Notes under the pieces: generated by a model | What the model saw: only the letters and a program-made list of their open reading frames with translations | Database searches by the model: none | What the model was told of the DNA's origin: nothing | Shown here: positions 41,501-51,975 of the stretch, one piece after another | How positions within the stretch are numbered: the first letter of the stretch is position 1 | How the letters are laid out: every line of letters begins with the position of its first letter | Made by a program: the position numbers and the translations under genes | DNA from: Mycoemilia scoparia | Lineage: Eukaryota > Kickxellomycota > Kickxellomycetes > Kickxellales > Kickxellaceae | Length of the DNA: 64,000 nt | Reading direction: 5' to 3' | NCBI GenBank assembly: GCA_027575805.1 | Contig: JANBPU010000016.1 | Location: forward strand, 112,696 to 176,695

Positions 41501-42159
41501 TGAAATACAAAGGAAATAGTTCAGACACGATTCAGGGGCCATTTGCTACCCTAGATGATCTATTCCGGTCAGTTCCTGAAGACATTGGATTTGACATTGA
41601 AGTCAAATATCCTATGCAAGACGAAGCCGATGAATCAGAGATGTGGGTCAATTTCGAACTCAATTGGTTCTTGGACAGAATCCTGGATGTCGTATTCTCG
41701 CATATAAAACCAAAACAAACCAACAGATCTGATGAGTCTTCAACCTCAACCCTTTCAGGTATATTCAACAGACCGATAATATTTACTTCATTCCACCCTG
41801 AAGTTTGCCTTTTGCTTGCTCATAAATTGGGAACGACATTCCCAGTGCTATTTTTGACTGATGCAGGTATATCAGTTATGGCGGACACTCGCTGTAATGG
41901 ATTAAGTGCTGCTGTCAGGTTTGCCGAGTGGGCACGATTGGGAGGTTGTGTTAGCGAAGTAACGCCCATTTATGAGGCACCTCGAGTGGTATCTTTGGTT
42001 CAGCAATACGGCCTTGCACTTTGTACATATGGAACAAAGAATAATGAAGAAAAAATAGTTAGATTGCAACAAAAATTAGGAGTTGATTCGGTCATTGTGG
42101 ATTCTGTTAAAGCCATGAGGCTAGCCTTAGATGAAAACATTGCTACTCCTGACTCTTAA
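38504..42159 (+). CDS. GDE1: GDE1-like ankyrin/GDPD glycerophosphocholine phosphodiesterase (3 exons)
   Basis: Exons: 38504-38553, 38703-38788, 38972-42159. Phases close to 1107 residues. GDE1 hydrolyses glycerophosphocholine to choline and glycerol-3-phosphate in the cytosol. Ankyrin repeats span about residues 215-415 (TTAIHYAAEMGNLDILRRA, then YGFTPLHLATLNGHYSIIQL). A middle module with VGHREWIPAAYFHTSE follows, as in yeast GDE1/PHO81. The GDPD domain starts at YGHRGSG (near residue 690), continues with FVEFDVQLTRD and VPIIYHDW (catalytic His, Glu, Asp), and ends at the C-terminus. GDPD is interrupted by a disordered Asn/Ser-rich insert of about 110 residues and DIGFDIEVKYPM. The N-terminus is helical but lacks the usual SPX start (MKFG-type), so SPX is degenerate or an upstream exon is missed. 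Confidence 0.85.
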
Positions 42160-43696
42160 GCTTATGTTAAATTTTTAATTATTATTAGTATTATTAAATA
42201 TGTACACCAGTTTAGTGTCCTGTGTGTGTGATTGTCTTTTATAAATAATTACAGTAAATTATTTAAAGGAAGTTCCTTTTTCGCGCCATTTTCACTCAAA
42301 ACCAAAAAAAGAAAAATCACCACAGCCAATCATTTCTTTTGATTCAATAATAAAAAGGGGAATATATCAAATTGGCCAAAGTTCACAAGTGTATGGGCAA
42401 AATGAGCACCCAGGAGTTGCATATGAAGTAGCTGGTTTTTGGGCCAAAATTTGAGGACCTACCTCTGTCTATTCCATGGTTCATCAATAGTGAAATTTTA
42501 CTATATCTTTGACATTACAGCAAAAGCTACACAAGCAATTAGTAGAAACTAATATATTATACCAAAAGGTCCATCACTATCTACCAATCTTGGCTAGATA
42601 CTACAAACAAAATTGAAATACAATACAATATTATGAGCAACAGTAGGTCCAATCCCTTTTGTTTAAGAAAAAGAAATGTTTTTACCGTCTTCTAGATATT
42701 GTACAGGTGCAATGGCTTATTCTTGTTTAGTAGATATCTTGCCTCTGAAAAGCACAGTTTCCTATTATTAAACCCAATCCCGAGAAAATAATGTTATTGT
42801 TCTTTCCATTATATAGAATTACATATCTATAAATAATGAATTATGCTGACTTACATATGACATGCTATTAACAAACATCTCTATACTATCAACGACAGTA
42901 TTTCCATTTGCGGCTTTTCCAGAACCATCCTTATATTCTCTATTGGCAAACAACTTTCTATGGATTCGACCTTTATGGTATAACAGAAATTTTGTGATTA
43001 ATCTTTTGTGTTGAAAAATAGTGAATACTGTGTGTAAGATGAGGATAAAAAGGGTATATAAATACGATGGCAGCTTTATAAAGGGAAGGAGAGTATTTAT
43101 GTAGACAAATTAGACCAAGTAGAATATTTAGATAGTAATGACTAGAACCAAATTGAATCTACCCTACGTACACCTGTCCTGCATACTTTGTGTGTGTTTT
43201 TTTCTCTCGAAACCATGGAGTTGCATTGATGTTTGTGTCCTATTATATAAATTATTACAATGAATTGGAATTCTCTTGCAATATTTTTGTTTGGAATGAT
43301 GCTCTCTAGCAAAGTTTAGTTTAGACATTTTCATAGGGTAAAATGATTGGTATAGTAACCCACTGCTTAACTAAGCAAATAATTGGATCCTTTAATATAT
43401 TTTTAAGAAAAGTAAACGCTAAATCCAACTGATGCTAGCCATTTAGTAATTACAGACACATAAAGAAATGTATTGGAAACTTGATTGCTTTGTCAGGGAC
43501 TATACACCACCTTAAAGACTGACTTATTCACAGGTTCAGTCCATGATAATATGACACCCAGTAACTCTATACAGATTTATAAATGCTAATAATTACAATA
43601 TATATATCATTGTATAAAACAAAAGTATAATCTATACAATAATTAATTAATATAAAAGCGTCTTTAATTTTCAAGTTTTTACCAGGATACCATCCT
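42160..43696. other. Convergent spacer with one family C element
   Basis: 1.54 kb of AT-rich DNA between the GDE1-like stop and the stop of the orphan gene at 43697. It contains a family C element (42366-42501). A TATA-like GGTATATAAATAC lies near 43053-43065 but no frame or recognised RNA follows it. No gene is called. Confidence 0.45.
42366..42501. mobile_element. Family C inverted-repeat element, copy 1
   Basis: About 136 bp. The shared core with copy 2 is GGGCAAAATGAGCACCCAGG, running on into AGTTGCATAT, then TTTGAGGAC further in. Ends are imperfectly complementary (AGTTCACAAG on the left; TAGTGAAATTTTAC on the right). Confidence 0.55.
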
Positions 43697-44740
43697 CTAG
43701 ATAGTACGAGATCTTTTGATCCTACTACCCAAGGGATAGCCCAGAGTACTGCCAATATCATCATTGACACCACAGCTTGGGAGACTGCGTTGACGTTTAA
43801 GGCTAGAATTGTCATTTTCACCCCTTCTGAGTTCACTCCTAAGAGGAGACCAATTCTCACCCAGACATTCAAAGTCAGTTTCATTGTTGGCCCTAGCAAC
43901 CCAATCGCGGGTGGTATTGTTGTTAGTGCTCTCAATACAATCGGGTTCGTCAAACGAATGCCTCTCATTTTGGATATACTCAAAGAGGTCTTCCCGTTGT
44001 ACCCTACGTATCCAGGGCCCAGCTTTAGTCGGAGAAGGTGGCAAACTGAAATAACAGTCTGCTGTACATTCTTGCTCACTTAGAATATTTGGTGATGGGA
44101 ATAGCAGCGGAAGAGACTTTACGGAATGGTGGGAAAGCTGATCATCATCCTCCATTGAATCGGTTTCGTCGGCGAGAGGTTTATTCTCACCCCAACGTTG
44201 GTTATACATACGTTCAATGGTGTCCGGGGTGTTACATCTGCCATTTCCCCCATCTTTTAGAACCGGGGTATGGTTGATAGTAGTGGGACGGTGTCTTTGC
44301 TGAAATATATAAGGGAACAGTGGGGAATTTGATCTGCGGTTATATCCATCACCGTACCCATCTCTATATCCAGCATTATATCCATCAAGGTAGCTGGCGT
44401 CAAGGTTTGTATTATATAAACTGTTTCCAGAGTGGTTGGGCTCAAAGTTTCTCTGTCCAACACCATTATCATCATTATTATTGTCGTTATTACCAAGGAG
44501 CCGAGATTGCGATAGAGATGACGATGGCGGAGGGCTGACATTAGTTAATATACTAACCAGAGGCAGTGGTGGTCTAGTATCTATATAGTTCCTATAGAAG
44601 CTATTGCCTTCTATACTCTCGCTGTTGTTGTTGTTGTTGCTGCTGCTGCTACTACTACTGCTAAGGGAACTTTGGAGATGTTTGCTATTCTTGGATTTTG
44701 TGACGTCCTTGATATCGGCGCTGTTCTTTTGAGTCGACAT
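43697..44740 (-). CDS. Disordered orphan protein with Gly-Tyr repeats
   Basis: 347 residues, one exon; ATG at 44740 is followed by STQKNSADIKD. The sequence is dominated by Ser, Asn, Pro and Arg, with a poly-Ser/poly-Asn run near residues 25-42. A short repeat of the type DGYNAGYRDGYGDGY lies near residues 120-135. A few SP sites (SPLFP, SPPPS) and a basic C-terminus (GSRIKRSRTI) suggest a nuclear, possibly phosphorylated protein, but there is no folded domain I recognise. Frame length and codon coherence support coding. It is convergent with the GDE1-like gene and tandem with myosin-I on the same strand. Confidence 0.65.
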   Translation of the reverse strand: MSTQKNSADIKDVTKSKNSKHLQSSLSSSSSSSSNNNNNSESIEGNSFYRNYIDTRPPLPLVSILTNVSPPPSSSLSQSRLLGNNDNNNDDNGVGQRNFEPNHSGNSLYNTNLDASYLDGYNAGYRDGYGDGYNRRSNSPLFPYIFQQRHRPTTINHTPVLKDGGNGRCNTPDTIERMYNQRWGENKPLADETDSMEDDDQLSHHSVKSLPLLFPSPNILSEQECTADCYFSLPPSPTKAGPWIRRVQREDLFEYIQNERHSFDEPDCIESTNNNTTRDWVARANNETDFECLGENWSPLRSELRRGENDNSSLKRQRSLPSCGVNDDIGSTLGYPLGSRIKRSRTI

Positions 44741-46122
44741 GGTTAGAAATAAGAAGGTGAATCGCTGAAAGAATATACGAGTAGTGTAATATATATAGAG
44801 ATATCAATGTTGATAATGTAGAAAGTTGCTGTGGTTCTATTTGCCTCTATTTATAATCTTTGCTTTCTCCATCTCCACAAAAGATAACCAACTTCCTGAT
44901 GTTAAAGTTGAAACAAGTCTACCTTGTTCAAAATGTTTTATTTTCGTGTCAAAGGTGGTTATTTGCTACATGATGCGAGTTGTCTAAAGTTTAACCGGAA
45001 TCAAAGCCTAGTTGACGCCAAATGTCAAAAGCCTTTAAATGAGAAAGTGATCAGTGATGTCAATCATCAATGGTTAACGCAGCTATACAAATTCATCAGC
45101 TAACACATCTTCAAAAAGACACGTACACACACATTTCTAGCAGTCAATTTAGAATACCTTCTTGACGAAAGGAAATTATTAGATCAAAGTATTTTTCAAA
45201 TGAATTTACTGATGATTAAGCAATACATGCTGTGTCAAAATCTCACAATATCTAATAGAAATGAAGATAGAAGAGATGTCAAAAATGATCTGTGTCATGA
45301 CCCAGATCTGTTGATGCTTCTGCTGTTGCTATAATTGAAAATCAGATAACAGAAAGAGAAAAAATTACTCCCATACCTATAACAAAACATGTTCACGTAC
45401 ATCATAGCAATCAATTAATAATAACATTTAGGAATCTACATTGTGATCAAATTTCACAAGCCCTTAGGCAAAAGCGAGCACTCAGGAGTTGCATATCAAA
45501 TGAATGATGATTAGGCCGAATTATGAGGACTCATTAATGCCCACCATAGATTCGATCGCTTGTGAAATCTTCACAAATAGCTATTAGGTAATATTGATTT
45601 TATTTGTTGTTTTTTTATAAAATCATAGCCTTCATTGCTCCAGATACCATTTTACGAATATTTGATTGCTTTTTAAATATTAAAATAATACTAATGGTAG
45701 CTAGTAGAAATGTCTTTGATTATTCTTGATTGACATACACAAATGCAATTTCTATGATAAATGGTTTAATGACTAGTGCAATTGAACATAAAAATGAATA
45801 GAATAGTTATTTGATTACTACAAAACTCAAATGGCTAAGGACAATAATACTGGTATAATGAAAATGGAAATCAGAAAAAGAAGGAGAGACAAATTTGTTT
45901 GCAACTACAGAGGAAAACATTGTGAAATAATATACCAATATGCTGTTATCACGACGATAATTCATGAATAATGCTATTACTGTTACTACCACCACCACCG
46001 CCACCATTGCTCAATATAAAAAAGCAAATATATCAACTAGATATAGTTTGGTGGTTTTACAGGCTAAGCTACATAAATATATGTGCAATATAAATACCAG
46101 GGCCGGAAGAGGTAAATAACGT
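44741..46122. other. Spacer with one family C element
   Basis: 1.38 kb. It contains the promoter of the orphan gene, a family C element (45443-45574) and the 3' region of the myosin gene, which includes a CCACCACCACCGCCACC triplet run near 45990-46006. No gene was seen. Confidence 0.5.
45443..45574. mobile_element. Family C inverted-repeat element, copy 2
   Basis: About 132 bp bounded by GTGATCAAATTTCACAAG on the left and CTTGTGAAATCTTCAC on the right, a clear imperfect inverted repeat. The interior shares GCACTCAGGAGTTGCATAT and TATGAGGACT with copy 1. It is non-coding. Confidence 0.7.
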
Positions 46123-49100
46123 TTAATCCCATTCATCATCGCTATCTTCAATATTTGGTCTATTATTGAAAATAGGTCGATTAGAAGCATAACCGGGCCT
46201 TGCATTGGCACCAGCAGGGTTGAATTGTGATTTGATTGTTCCGCCATTGGGCGACTTAGGTCGATTTGCCAAAGCTGCTGCTAATTCGGCCATACTGTTT
46301 GTTCCATATACTTGGGAGTTGTTATTAGCAGCTTGTCTATTCTGGGGGGCCAGCGTACTGCTACTGTTGGTAAATCTACCAGCCGATGTGTTGGAAGATG
46401 CAGCAGAAGATCCAATGTTATTTCCATTAGGTATGGGTCTCTGAGGTTTTGGCGGTTCATCATCTACTGCAGCTACTTCTTCAACATAGTTGGATGGGAT
46501 CCATCCTTCTTCGGTGCGTCCCATTTGGCGAGCTAGCCACCAGCCTGAGCTGTTCTTTTCGACAATTTCGTATATGGCACTTTCTACTAGCTCAATGTTA
46601 TTTTCACTAGCAGGGAAATCATACAATGCCTTGCAACGTGGCAATCTTTCAACTGCTGGAGGGGGTGGTGGAGGGGGTGGGGCTTGCGGAACCTTTCTTT
46701 GCTGAGTATGAGAAGCAGGAGTGCGAATGGGGGTGTTGTTGACAGCGCTTGGTGCTTGAGCAGGCTTGTGAGTATTAGTGACAGGCTGAGATGGTGTTAT
46801 AGTCGACACTGCTGCAGCAATTGCATGCTGTTGCCTTACAGCCATACTGGTAGGGTCGCTGTTTCCTTGTGCTGGTCTAGCACTATACCCACTGGATGCA
46901 TTGACCGATTGTTGAGGAGCTCTTCGAGGCGGCCTAGTAATCCTGCTTGCAGCACTTGTATCAATGGGAGGTCTGGTCGAAGGGTTGGATTCACTGTTAG
47001 GCGGCATACCCTGGCTAACTCTGACTACCTTCTTTTCAAAGGTCTCAAACATCGTGGTGCTTCCCTTTTCAAATTTGATTGAAGTTGCCTTCATGTTCTT
47101 ATTGTTATACTGAACAGTAGGTGCAATATTAACCTGGATTCGCTTTCCTGATGCCTTGACCAAACGGAACATGAATTCGGTTTTGAAGTCAATACGGGCA
47201 ACGATATCTGGGCTGCTGTTAATGTGCAACACAACCCATCCATCTTGGTATGGAGACATGCTAATCTGGCCAATGCTAACAAGAGGGACTTGTTGCTCCA
47301 AGTTGTTAGTCAATACACCATTCTGATCAAGACTTTGAGATACTACATAAAGATTTTGTGGGGTCAATACAAATATTCTTGGACCAGGCTTAGCAGATCT
47401 CATCTTTCTAGCAACCAGAGTTTGGCCACGAGTACTGAAAAGCACGGCATCAGTTTCCTGAATTCCGGTGATATCGCGAATCAAGTTTCCATTGGGACCA
47501 CGAACTCCAAAATAGTCGCCATAGAAAGTTCTGGTGCTCAACAAACTGTATCTTCGACGCTCTTTTCTTCCGCCAAGCATTGACCTGGCTTCTTCACGCT
47601 CTCTTATGTGGCGGTGTCGATCACGGCTAATTGACCAGGCCTGCTGAACCTTGGCTGCACACTCATGTTTGTGTGCCATAAACTTGGCCCATGATCTCTG
47701 AATTCTGGTGGCCATGTTGTGCCAATAGCGCTCGCGCTGACTTTCCAGGGCCCACAAAGTCTCTGGATGCCTAATAAATGCTTTTGTGACACCCAGCTGC
47801 CATTCCGACGGATCGATCTTTGTGTCCTTGAAAATCTGTGCACAGGCTGACTTGCTATCACCCTTCCAGGTAAAGTCACCAGCATATGAAGTGGCAGGGG
47901 ACAAAAGATAAAATCTCTCTACAACTTTGTCGAAAGTTTGGCGGTAGGCAAAACCTGCACGGCGAACACGAATATTCTCACAAAGACCAAGATACTTGAC
48001 CTGATGTTGAACACGATAATTGTCGTATTCTACCGGGCTCTTGTTTTCGTTGGGCTTGATGGTACGAATGTAGCTGGGTTGACACTGCATCAACTTTGTA
48101 AACAATTCGTTAGCACTGACCTTGATACGATCACTGGCAGTGGGTGGGCGCTTCTTGGTATCAGGATTCACGGGCTCAGGGAACAGATTTCTAAGGAATG
48201 TGTTTTGGGATCCCTTACAAAGCTCAAGCAAATCCTTTTGCATCTGATCCTTATTCTTATCTGTCATGCCCTCGATGGTGTAGGTCACATTACCCGCATA
48301 GTGCTTTATGGTAAAGTTCACGTCCAATAGTTCCAAATGCCTATTGGATGTGCATCCATTTAATCTCTGGCGGAAAGAGTTGTCGGCAGCACTGGAATCT
48401 GCGTGTGCAGTTGCGCATGCATCATTCATTGCTGAAAATATACCAGGAGGACGCTTGGCCTCAATCAGGTCACACACAATTTTGTTGTTAAAGTACTTGA
48501 TTGGTGTCCACTCGATTTGTTCGCGAACATACTCTTCTTGCTCGGCCTTAAGCGTAAGTTCAATAAAGATCTGCTGAAGCTTTTCGTTAACATAGTTGAT
48601 GCACAGCTGTTCAAAGCTGTTGTTTTCAAAGATTTCAAACCCATAAATATCAAGAACACCAATAGAATATTCGCCATTGCTATGTGTAACCAGGGATTTA
48701 TTAACGCGACAAACAATCCAGTCGAACAGACGGTCATAAAGAGTTTGAGCAAGAGCATTACGGACCGCAGTAGCCTGGGTTGGGTTGAGAGGAATCTCAT
48801 AGACGGATCCACGGCGACCAGCCCGAGGAGTTTCGATGGTTCTTGTGACCAAGGCCTTCTTGACAAGCTCAGCAGGAGATTCGAACAAGTAAGCCAAAAA
48901 TTGAACAACATTGTCATCAGTTATGTAAGAAGCAGAATTGTCATCCTCGGCGAACTGAACATTACCTAGCCACAAGATGGTTGCCAAAATACGGTGAATG
49001 TTCATTCTATCATCATTGGAGATGCCAATAACATCCATTGCTTTAATTGTTTCGGCATAATCGCTGACATCATTGATATTCTGGACATCAAGACACCCAG

Positions 49101-50294
49101 CTTGGCTGGTGTATGAGTAATTTTCAGGCCCAGAAATGCCAAACATATCGCGATATTCTTGAGATGCGGCCTTGGTGAACTGGTAGAAAATGTGGAAATT
49201 TCTTTCGTCGCGGGTCTGAGAAACTACACGATTCTTTTCTAGCAAATAGTTTGTGATCAAAGCACCAACAGGAGCCCCTTGGAAGTTGAACATGATTTCG
49301 AGGTATTTTCCCTAGAAATAAAATATGTATATATGAATGGAATGATGCTTATTTATACATGTTGGTGGCAGTTGCATACATCTAAAGAGTGAGAACTGGA
49401 ATGTGTATATGTATATAACATTTAACTTACGTGTCGACTAGAATTGTTGTTCCTTAGGGTCTTTGCACAACCAAAACTCTCAAGCAACGGATTGGTAGCC
49501 AGAACCATGTCCTTGATCTTGGTGATTGAGGAAGAGTTGTTCTCTCCACCACTGACAGCAGCAATGTACTGCATAATCTTCTTGGCAGCCTCGGTTTTTC
49601 CCGCACCAGACTCGCCAGAAATAATGACACACTGGTTCTCTTTGTAAGCCAACATATTCTTGAAGGCATCCTCGGCAATAGCAAAAACGTGCGGAGGGAG
49701 TTCGAGTTTGTTTTTACCCCGGTAGCTTTGAAGGATCTCATTTGTGTATATCCCCAGGTCCTTGAAGGGGTTGACACTGATCAACACATTGCCAATATAA
49801 GTCTACATTTTGTAGGTGTATTTGAGAAGTCGGGTTTCCCACAGAAAAAAAGAAAGATGTATAAATGCTACAGTACTAGTGATTTTTGGTGTCATGCGGC
49901 AAATATTAGGCATGAAGGATACAGAACAATAAAGCTGTACACTTACATAGATATTTCCGTTTTGATGTCTCTTCTTGAGGTTTTCATTAATCTCCTCGTT
50001 GGTTATTTTAGATAGTAGAGTCATATCCGATACACCAACCTGCTGCTGCTTTCTGGTGTCATCGGACCAATCGGCCCTTTTTGGTTTTAATGCGCGGCCC
50101 TATATGGATTGTAAAACGTGTGTTGTATCCAAATGAGTATTTAACACAGGGTATAAACGGCTGTTTTGAGGGGATGGGAATTGATGGGACTCGGAATTTG
50201 CATTGAATTGTAGTCTAAAACATGTCCGCTCCTTTTCACGATTGGGCCGATGCCACACATGAAATGAGGGAGCTGTGGGGTGGCAGCTTACCAT
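46123..50294 (-). CDS. MYO1: Class I myosin (MYO5/MYO3-type; 4 coding exons)
   Basis: Coding exons, minus order: 50294-50292 (ATG only), 50099-49947, 49802-49431, 49311-46123. All introns are phase 0. The product is 1238 residues. Class I myosins drive actin-based endocytosis at cortical patches. The joined start reads [16 protein letters not shown], the normal fungal N-terminus. The motor head has the P-loop GESGAGKT and switch regions. The TEDS-site serine is visible in [12 protein letters not shown], the target of PAK-type kinases. IQ motifs follow ([27 protein letters not shown]), then the TH1 lipid-binding tail, a TH2 region with prolines (PPPPPPPP), an SH3 domain ([11 protein letters not shown] to [11 protein letters not shown]) and the acidic Arp2/3-activating end EDSDDEWD. 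All domains and length match the family. Confidence 0.96.
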
Positions 50295-51085
50295 ATTGAT
50301 AATGGTAGAAATAGTAGCGGTTGCTTATAGCGCAAAAATGGAGGCTATGAAAAAGGCAAAAGAACAAAGAGCTTGGCAAATCACAGACAGTTGATTGTAT
50401 AGACAATATAGAGATAGAAAAGGAAGTAGGTAGTGGTAAAGGTCAAGAAATCACAAATAAAGAAGGCGCAGCAGTATAGAACACTAAATAGAAAGAAAGA
50501 AGAGAGAAAGGCTTGGCTCTAAGACTTGGAAATGAAGATTGAAACATAGCAAGCATGATGATGGATGCCTGTCCAACCTGCTCGTGCTTGGTGGGGGCTC
50601 AGATATTGTTGAGACAGCTATTGAGATGACCCGTGATTTGCTGGGTGAAAAGACAGGGAAGCTGGGCAGGACCTTCTCCCGCACAGCAAGTAAAATCATT
50701 TTTCCCACAGATGTGGATGAAGATGTGCGATTTATTTGTCTCATACGTCTGTGGGTAATACTTTGGTCCTTGGCGTGGCACCACTGCTGCTCTCTATTCC
50801 AGTAGAACTTGCACCTGAGCTTGCCATTTGAAGCCCAATAAGTCAAATCCCAGACTACGTGCGGGTGTAATCAAATCTGAATGCGATGGTGTGCTTCTCT
50901 GGACAAAATTTCACACTAGTAAACGCTAATCATCTGTTGTTATGCTACTTCCAATGTTGCTACATCATCATCACCACAACCACTAACACTATCGTCACTA
51001 ATGCCCTCTTTTAAAGGCAGCCCATTCTAGCCCTTATCCTTTGTTTCCCCATTTGTGTTTTTCCTCATTTCAAATAAAAATAATA
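50295..51085. promoter_or_regulatory. Divergent upstream region of myosin-I and UEV1
   Basis: 791 bp between two divergent starts. It holds the myosin 5' UTR and both promoters. Overlapping frames of 61-120 codons at 50484-50846 show no features and are not called. A CATCATCATCACCACAACCAC triplet-like run near 50965-50985 precedes UEV1. Confidence 0.45.
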
Positions 51086-51832
51086 ATGTCGAATTGTAAG
51101 TTACTCGCCACTACCAAACCAACATTTACCCACCATGCATTACTAACAATGCACATTCTGCTTTAGTGCCAAGGAACTTTGTCCTTTTGGATGAGCTGGA
51201 GAAGGGCGAAAAGGGTGGTGGAAATGGTCTCTACAGCTATGGCCTGGATAAGCCAGACGACACATACCTTGAATTTTGGAATGCAACCCTAATTGGCCCT
51301 ATAAATGTAAGTCCAAATGCAGCAAATATGCTTCAACAATGTACAAATAACCCATTACATTGCTGGCTTTTGCATGAATTTATGCTGTCAATGAGCAAAA
51401 GTCCATGTATTGTCTACTACTGTATATGTCAACATAGATTTATATATGTGCGTGTGTATTTGTAGACAGCCTTTGAGAGCCGCATTTATAGCCTAAAGAT
51501 TAGATGTGGCCAAAACTACCCCGATGCACCGCCCACAGCCCGCTTTGTTACCAAGATCAACCTTCATTGTGTTGGACCTGATGGCACAATATCGCCACAC
51601 AAACTACAGATCCTCAAAAACTGGAAGCGCTCTAACTCTATTGAATCGTTGCTTAGAGAACTCCTCCAGTAAGTAATAGTAGATGCAATAGCACACACCT
51701 TTCCTACAGCCCCTGCTAAACCTCTGCACCTTTGTTTATAGTGAAATGACAAGCCCTAGCAACAGAAAAACAAAACAGCCACCAGAAGGCACTACATATG
51801 AAGACGATGATAATACTCCTCTGAGAGCATAG
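51086..51832 (+). CDS. MMS2: Ubiquitin E2 variant UEV1/MMS2 (4 exons)
   Basis: Exons: 51086-51095 (10 nt), 51167-51306, 51466-51668, 51742-51832. Phases close to 147 residues, normal for the family. MMS2/UEV1 pairs with UBC13 to build Lys63-linked ubiquitin chains in DNA-damage tolerance. The joined N-terminus [20 protein letters not shown] is diagnostic. It continues with [41 protein letters not shown] and [13 protein letters not shown]. At the position of the E2 active-site HPN-Cys block there is no catalytic Cys motif, which defines a UEV. The tail [13 protein letters not shown] matches QPPEG-type ends. It is convergent with the KDM8-like gene, with only 143 bp between stops. Confidence 0.95.
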
Positions 51833-51975
51833 TAGCAAGGTTAAAACAAACAGCAATATTGTTTCCCTTTGGATATAAACAAACATGTTCTTGTTTATTA
51901 ATAAACAATCATCGCATATCTTTCTTTCGACCACTCATTTAACTTTTTAAAGGCTTGTATGTAAAATGGCTTAAG

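Noticed and set aside
46684..47082. A 132-codon plus-strand frame inside the myosin gene
   Set aside because: Antisense shadow of the proline-rich myosin tail; no start context or splice support.
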